Below are positions 36,914 to 41,379 of a stretch of 41,379 bases of DNA, piece after piece. This DNA comes from an uncultured Bacteroidia bacterium (lineage in GTDB: Bacteria > Bacteroidota > Bacteroidia > Bacteroidales > Prolixibacteraceae). The notes below the pieces were generated by a model, which saw only the letters and a list, made by a program, of their open reading frames with translations, did no database searches and had not been told where the DNA came from. The stretch is taken from contig CAIYPA010000078.1 of assembly GCA_903927965.1 (NCBI GenBank), forward strand, positions 1 to 41,379. Reading direction: 5' to 3'. Position numbers and translations under genes: made by a program. The number at the start of each line of letters is the position of its first letter. Positions within the stretch are counted from its first letter, which is position 1.

Positions 36914-36945
36914 TTTGGTCAGTAAGAATTGATGTTTTATATTTG
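36914..36945 (+). promoter_or_regulatory. etfBA-acd operon promoter
   Basis: TTTG (36914-36917) and TATATTTG (36938-36945) are 20 bp apart, matching the Bacteroidota consensus. The -33 element sits inside the 12-bp palindrome ACCAAATTTGGT (36908-36919). A further TTGGT (36896-36900) is in inverted orientation to the ACCAA at its left. The site looks like a repressor operator. The predicted leader is about 30 nt. Confidence 0.75.
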
Positions 36946-36980
36946 CCGTCCGAAAGATTCAAAATCATTATAGAATAATT

Positions 36981-37856
36981 ATGAAGGGTTTAAGAATTAT
37001 TGTACTTGCAAAGCAGGTTCCCGACACACGAAATGTTGGGAAAGATGCCATGAAAGCAGATGGAACTGTGAATAGGGCTGCGTTACCTGCAATTTTCAAT
37101 CCTGAAGATCTCAATGCGCTGGAGCTTGCGCTGCGCTTAAAAGATGAGAATCCAGGTACCACCGTTACGGTTTTAACCATGGGCCCAGGACGTGCCGCTG
37201 AAATTATCAGGGAAGGTTTGTATCGTGGAGCAGATGGTGGCGTTTTGTTGACAGACCGTGCTTTTGCCGGTTCTGATACATTGGCAACTTCGTATGCGTT
37301 GTCACAGGCCATCAGGGAGATGGGTGAATTTGACCTTATCATCGCAGGTCGTCAGGCGATTGACGGGGATACGGCACAGGTAGGTCCACAGGTTGCAGAA
37401 AAAATGGGTTTACCACAGGTAACTTATGTTGAGGCTGTCCTTAAAGTAGAAAAGACAAAGATGACCGTTCGCAGGCGCCTCGACAATGGCGTTGAAACGG
37501 TAAAAGCGCCGTTACCATTGGTATTGACAGTGAACAGTTCTGCACCAGATTGCCGTTCGCGTAATGCCAAGTTGTTGATGAAGTACAAACATGCACGCAC
37601 TGTTACTGAGCGTCAGGAAGCTACTGAAGACTACCTTTTTCTCTATGATTCACGCCCGTTCCTTAACATTCAGGAAATGACTGTCAATGAGATTAAATCA
37701 ACTCCCGATCAGCTTGGGCTTGCAGGTTCTCCGACAAAAGTAAAAAGGATTGAGAATGTTGTATTACAGGCTAAAGATGCTAAAAGATTGACTGCTGCCG
37801 ATGAAGGCATCAATGACTTGATGAAGGAATTAATTGACAGTCACGTTATTGGATAA
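36981..37856 (+). CDS. etfB: Electron transfer flavoprotein subunit beta
   Basis: A 291-residue subunit that with EtfA forms a heterodimer carrying electrons from acyl-CoA dehydrogenases. The opening RIIVLAKQVPDTRNVGKDAM, FNPEDLNALELALRLKDENP, the ADGGVLLTD segment and LIIAGRQAIDGDTAQVGPQV are diagnostic of EtfB. Length is slightly above the about 250-270 common in the family. The operon order etfB-etfA-acd and gaps of about 33 and 39 bp indicate a single transcript. Whether this ETF is bifurcating cannot be told by eye. Confidence 0.96.
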   Translation: MKGLRIIVLAKQVPDTRNVGKDAMKADGTVNRAALPAIFNPEDLNALELALRLKDENPGTTVTVLTMGPGRAAEIIREGLYRGADGGVLLTDRAFAGSDTLATSYALSQAIREMGEFDLIIAGRQAIDGDTAQVGPQVAEKMGLPQVTYVEAVLKVEKTKMTVRRRLDNGVETVKAPLPLVLTVNSSAPDCRSRNAKLLMKYKHARTVTERQEATEDYLFLYDSRPFLNIQEMTVNEIKSTPDQLGLAGSPTKVKRIENVVLQAKDAKRLTAADEGINDLMKELIDSHVIG

Positions 37857-37889
37857 CAGTTAGTTTTATAAAGTAAAAAAAATCGAATA

Positions 37890-38909
37890 ATGAATAATAT
37901 ATTTGTTTATTGTGAAGTTGAAGATGGAGTTGTGGCTGATGTCAGCCTCGAACTTCTCACAAAAGGGCGCAGTTTGTCCAATGAGTTAAAGTGTCAACTC
38001 GAAGCCGTAGTAGTTGGTGGCGGACTGAAAGATGTTGAAAGTCAAATTATTCCTTTTGGTGTTGACGTTTTGCACATTATCGAAGATCCGCGTTTATCTC
38101 CTTATACAACAGCTCCCCATGCTGCTGTATTGATCAAACTTTTTGAGGAAGAGAAACCTCAGATTGCTTTGATGGGTGCTACTCCGATTGGCCGCGATTT
38201 GGGACCAAGGGTTTCTTCAGCACTGCACAGTGGCCTCACAGCCGACTGTACAAGTCTTGAAATTGGCGACCATGAAGATAAAAAGGCTGGTAAGATCTAT
38301 AAGGACCTGTTGTATCAGATCCGTCCTGCATTTGGTGGCAACATCATTGCCTGGATTATCAATCCCGATTGCCGTCCTCAAATGGCAACTGTTCGTGAAG
38401 GCGTGATGAAAAAAGAAATTCTGAATGTCAAATACCCAGGGAAAGTCAACCGTCTTGAAGTGGCGAAATATGTATCTGATGTTGATTTTGCTGTACAGGT
38501 GATCGAACGCCATATGGAAAAACGCAAATTGAACATCAAGGGTGCTTCGATTATCGTTTCAGGTGGATACGGTGTTGGATCGAAAGAGAACTTCAAACTT
38601 CTGTACGACCTTGCGGCTGTATTGGGTGGCGAAGTGGGAGCATCCCGTGCTGCTGTTGATGCTGGTTTTGCTGAACACGAAAGGCAGATTGGCCAGACCG
38701 GTACAACTGTCCGTCCAAAATTGTACATCGCTTGCGGTATTTCAGGTCAGGTTCAGCACAGGGCAGGAATGGAAGAATCAGCTCAGATTATTGCAATCAA
38801 CACCGATCCTGATGCTCCGATCAACTCTTTGGCCGATTATGTAATTACCGGCGATCTGTCAGAAATCATTCCTAAAATGATTAAGTATTATAAACTAAAT
38901 ACGAAGTAA
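37890..38909 (+). CDS. etfA: Electron transfer flavoprotein subunit alpha
   Basis: A 339-residue subunit that holds FAD. The C-terminal FAD domain is clear: IIVSGGYGVGSKENFKLLYD, VGASRAAVDAGFAEHERQIG, QTGTTVRPKLYIACGISGQV and INTDPDAPINSLADYVITGD. The N-terminal domain opens NNIFVYCEVEDGVVADVSLE. Cytosolic, in complex with EtfB and probably serving the acyl-CoA dehydrogenase encoded next. Confidence 0.97.
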   Translation: MNNIFVYCEVEDGVVADVSLELLTKGRSLSNELKCQLEAVVVGGGLKDVESQIIPFGVDVLHIIEDPRLSPYTTAPHAAVLIKLFEEEKPQIALMGATPIGRDLGPRVSSALHSGLTADCTSLEIGDHEDKKAGKIYKDLLYQIRPAFGGNIIAWIINPDCRPQMATVREGVMKKEILNVKYPGKVNRLEVAKYVSDVDFAVQVIERHMEKRKLNIKGASIIVSGGYGVGSKENFKLLYDLAAVLGGEVGASRAAVDAGFAEHERQIGQTGTTVRPKLYIACGISGQVQHRAGMEESAQIIAINTDPDAPINSLADYVITGDLSEIIPKMIKYYKLNTK

Positions 38910-38948
38910 ATCGCAGTTAACCGGTTTAGATCATTAAAAACATTAGAA

Positions 38949-40652
38949 ATGGCAAATTTTTATAACGATAATAAAGACTTAAAATTCCATCTCACGCATC
39001 CCATGATGCAAAAGCTGGTGATGTTAAAGGAACGCAATTTCACCGATAAGTCAACCTTTGATTATGCGCCCCTCGATTTTGAGGACGCTATGGACAGTTA
39101 TGAACGTGTCCTTGTGGTTGTTGGCGAAATCAGTGGTGATATTATTGCTCCGAATGCTGAATCAATTGATGCCGAAGGACCTAAAGTTGTTGATGGGCAC
39201 GTCATTTATGCCAGGGGAACCCAGGAAAATCTTGACGCATTGGTTAAGGCCGGTTTACTTGGGATTACATTACCAAGAAGGTTCGGTGGATTGAATTTCC
39301 CGATTGTCCCTTACATTATGGCAGCCGATATCGTTTCGCGTGCCGATGCGGGTTTTGTAAACATCTGGGGACTTCAGGATTGTGCCGAGACCTTGAATGA
39401 ATTTGCATCTGAAGAACAAAAAGAAAGATGGCTCACACGTGTGGTGCATGGCGAAACAATGGCTATGGACCTTACAGAACCAGATGCAGGATCGGATCTT
39501 CAGGCTGTTCAACTTAAAGCAACCTGGTCGGAGAAAAAAGGGACTTTTTTACTCAACGGTGTAAAACGTTTTATTACCAATGGTGATGGTGACATTGCCC
39601 TTGTTTTGGCCCGTTCTGAAGAAGGAACCCGCGATGGCCGTGGATTGTCGATGTTTGTTTACGATAAAAGATTAGGTGGCGTTACTGTAAGGCGTATCGA
39701 GCACAAAATGGGAATCATTGGTTCCCCGACTTGTGAACTTGTTTTTAAAGATGCTCCAGGCGAGCTGATCGGCAATCGCAAGATGGGTCTGATCAAATAT
39801 GTAATGGCCCTGATGAACGGAGCCAGGTTGGGTATAGCAGCTCAAGCTGTCGGTATTTGCGAGGCTGCCTATCGTGAAGCTTTGCAATATGCCAAAGAAC
39901 GTGCCCAGTTTGGGAAAACCATTATCCAGTTCCCTGCAGTTTATGAAATGCTTTCTGTGATGAAAGCAAAGTTGGACGCTTCCAGAACATTGCTTTACGA
40001 AACTTCAAGATTTGTCGATTTGTATAAGACATATCAACATATTTCCGAGGAACGCAAATTGAACAATGTTGAGCGCGATGAGATGAAAGAGTTCCAACGT
40101 TTGGCCGATCTGTTTACACCGATGGTTAAAGGGATATCTTCAGAGTTTTGCAATCAGAATGCTTATGATGCAATTCAGATCCATGGTGGTTCAGGTTTTA
40201 TGAAAGACTATGCTGTTGAACGTATCTACAGGGATGCCAGGATTACCTCCATCTATGAAGGAACGACACAGTTACAGGTGGTTGCTGCGATTCGTGGTGT
40301 AACTACGGGTGGTTATCTGAAACAGATCCGCGCTTACGAAAAGATCGAGCTTAAGCCTGAACTCGAAAAGTTCCGTCGCATTTTAATCTCATTAACAGCA
40401 GATTATGAAGAGGCTGTCGAAAAAGTGATTGCAGTAGGTGACAATGAATTTATTGATTTCCACTCCCGCCGGATGGTCGAAATGGCAACTTATATTGTTA
40501 TGAGTTATCTACTCGTGTTGGATTCAAATCGCGATATGGATTATTTCCGCTCCACTCAGGTTTTTAATAAAATGGCCAAAGGGGAAGTAAAAGCGCGTGC
40601 CGAATTCATTCGGGCCTCTTCGCTGGAAGATATAGGACACTACAAGTACTAA
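38949..40652 (+). CDS. Acyl-CoA dehydrogenase family protein
   Basis: A 567-residue FAD enzyme oxidising an acyl-CoA to the enoyl-CoA and passing electrons to the ETF encoded just upstream. Family motifs are MAMDLTEPDAGSDLQAVQLK (flavin/substrate loop, about residues 176-195), YAKERAQFGKTI, and IQIHGGSGFMKDYAVERIYR. IYEGTTQLQ contains the probable catalytic Glu. The protein is about 180 residues longer than short-chain dehydrogenases, with a helical C-terminal extension after the EGT motif, as in the larger members of the family found in Bacteroidota. Chain-length specificity is unknown. A terminator follows immediately. Confidence 0.95.
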   Translation: MANFYNDNKDLKFHLTHPMMQKLVMLKERNFTDKSTFDYAPLDFEDAMDSYERVLVVVGEISGDIIAPNAESIDAEGPKVVDGHVIYARGTQENLDALVKAGLLGITLPRRFGGLNFPIVPYIMAADIVSRADAGFVNIWGLQDCAETLNEFASEEQKERWLTRVVHGETMAMDLTEPDAGSDLQAVQLKATWSEKKGTFLLNGVKRFITNGDGDIALVLARSEEGTRDGRGLSMFVYDKRLGGVTVRRIEHKMGIIGSPTCELVFKDAPGELIGNRKMGLIKYVMALMNGARLGIAAQAVGICEAAYREALQYAKERAQFGKTIIQFPAVYEMLSVMKAKLDASRTLLYETSRFVDLYKTYQHISEERKLNNVERDEMKEFQRLADLFTPMVKGISSEFCNQNAYDAIQIHGGSGFMKDYAVERIYRDARITSIYEGTTQLQVVAAIRGVTTGGYLKQIRAYEKIELKPELEKFRRILISLTADYEEAVEKVIAVGDNEFIDFHSRRMVEMATYIVMSYLLVLDSNRDMDYFRSTQVFNKMAKGEVKARAEFIRASSLEDIGHYKY

Positions 40653-40653
40653 G

Positions 40654-40683
40654 AAAAAGCCGGATTTATTCCGGTTTTTTTTT
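40654..40683 (+). terminator. Rho-independent terminator of the etfBA-acd operon
   Basis: CCGGA-TTTAT-TCCGG forms a 5-bp GC-rich stem extended by AAAAAG against the T run, followed by nine T residues. It begins right after the acyl-CoA dehydrogenase stop codon. Confidence 0.9.
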
Positions 40684-40981
40684 GCCTATTCAATTTCGTG
40701 AAAATATTTTTTGAAGCCAATCTAAGGGATCAGGAAGAATATTTTGCTCGGATTTGAGTGTTTTATTGGAATTTTATGATGTTTTGAAGTGATCGGGTAA
40801 CCATTTTGATGATTATACTTGATTGATTTATGGATCATTTGAGTGAAAATACGCTGCCTATTAGGAACGAAATTGACAAGTTAGTTAAGAATAATTCAAG
40901 ATATGATTAAATTATTGAATTTAATACGCACGAATACAGGTAGATAGCTATCTTTTATTTTTTTCATATTTTTTTGTTGAA

Positions 40982-41015
40982 TTTGGTAGATACGAAGAAA
41001 ACCTTTCTACATTTG
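40982..41015 (+). promoter_or_regulatory. rRNA operon promoter P1
   Basis: TTTG (40982-40985) and TACATTTG (41008-41015) with a 22-bp spacer. A T-rich tract and a palindrome lie just upstream. Predicted start near 41022. Confidence 0.65.
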
Positions 41016-41121
41016 CACCACGATTTTAGGGAACGGTAACGGGGGATAAGGTCGGGTTCATTGAGGGTTTTGGGGGGTTGAAAAGAAAGGCCGTTTGTTC
41101 AAAAAAAGAATTCAAAAAAGT

Positions 41122-41152
41122 TTTGGGGAAATGGAAAAAGGGATTACCTTTG
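41122..41152 (+). promoter_or_regulatory. rRNA operon promoter P2
   Basis: TTTG (41122-41125) and TACCTTTG (41145-41152) with a 19-bp spacer, a full match to the consensus. Predicted start near 41159, about 177 nt before the 16S 5' end. Confidence 0.75.
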
Positions 41153-41335
41153 CCGAACTTTCGCCTTAAAAAAAGCCGGGGGTGGATTTAAAATACAAAG
41201 AAGAACAGAGTTCATTGAAGATATTGAGAAGGTAAGAAAACGAACTAAGAAGACGAAAGCTGGGAAGCTTTTGGGGATAAGATAGAGAGTTCAAGAAAGC
41301 CGGGTCAGGACAGAAACATATTTAAAATTTTCTAT

Positions 41336-41379
<44 letters not shown>

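Larger units (their letters stand above)
40684..41335 (+). other. Gene-free region: rRNA promoter region and 16S leader
   Basis: No credible coding sequence is seen on either strand. From 40684 to about 40940 I see nothing but AT-rich sequence. A 12-bp palindrome AGATAGCTATCT (40942-40953) lies about 30 bp upstream of the first rRNA promoter. The stretch from about 41150 to 41335 is the transcribed 16S leader, purine-rich, with a small hairpin AAAGCT-GGGA-AGCTTT near 41260. Confidence 0.7.

Overview
This window reads as a chromosomal segment of a member of the Bacteroidota, most probably a Bacteroidales/Marinilabiliales-type organism. The evidence is: (i) promoters of the phylum-specific form TTTG-N18..23-TAnnTTTG upstream of many genes; (ii) a PorT-type barrel (type IX secretion) and a TamL-type lipoprotein Omp85; (iii) Bacteroidota-associated families (DUF3467 after rpoC, DUF6165 next to LPS glycosyltransferases, a DUF6261-like protein); (iv) tRNA genes without an encoded CCA; (v) a 16S rRNA 5' end at the right edge. 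The species cannot be fixed from the sequence alone.

Layout. 1-1005: gap (minus strand), lacking only its last few codons at the window edge. 1164-2134: a tiny lipoprotein gene diverging from a nitroreductase. 2260-6231: an envelope/LPS block with a lipid A-type acyltransferase and a WaaP-like sugar kinase on the plus strand, meeting a minus-strand run of DUF6165, a GT9 heptosyltransferase-like gene and a GT2 gene. 6295-7053: an SDR dehydrogenase. 7171-11445: AIR-synthase-like protein, menG/ubiE, porT and an FAD-dependent dehydrogenase. 11472-14572: a minus-strand run of a TrmH-type rRNA methyltransferase, a FucP-like sugar permease and an orphan glycyl-radical-enzyme activase. 14638-17960: tamL and a helix-hairpin-helix protein. 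18089-19561: rpsU, xerC-type recombinase and hpf.

19687-32928 is the core information-processing block: tRNA-Tyr, tRNA-Gly, tRNA-Thr, tuf, secE, nusG, rplK, rplA, rplJ, rplL, rpoB, rpoC and a DUF3467 gene, ending in a strong bidirectional terminator. It carries several RNA oddities: a tRNA-Gly with an A19:U56 swap of the normal G19:C56 tertiary pair, a tRNA-Thr with an A4-C69 acceptor mismatch, a tRNA relic lacking its anticodon arm between tuf and secE, and long hairpins between rplL and rpoB and between rpoB and rpoC.

32952-35219 is a visibly AT-rich islet on the minus strand: a decayed-looking HEPN/MNT toxin-antitoxin pair, a TPR protein, an unrecognised 107-residue protein and a 55-residue cysteine-rich protein. 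35395-36174 is a DUF6261-like gene with a near-perfect promoter. It is followed by about 800 bases without a gene that hold a degenerate tandem array of about 41-bp period. 36981-40652 is an etfB-etfA-acyl-CoA dehydrogenase operon under a promoter overlapped by a 12-bp palindrome. The window ends with two tandem rRNA promoters, a leader and the first bases of 16S rRNA.

I see no prophage, insertion sequence, CRISPR array or biosynthetic cluster. The best candidates for something undescribed are the 41-bp array, the anticodon-less tRNA relic, the covarying tRNA-Gly and the small AT-rich islet. None is proven to be a new system.
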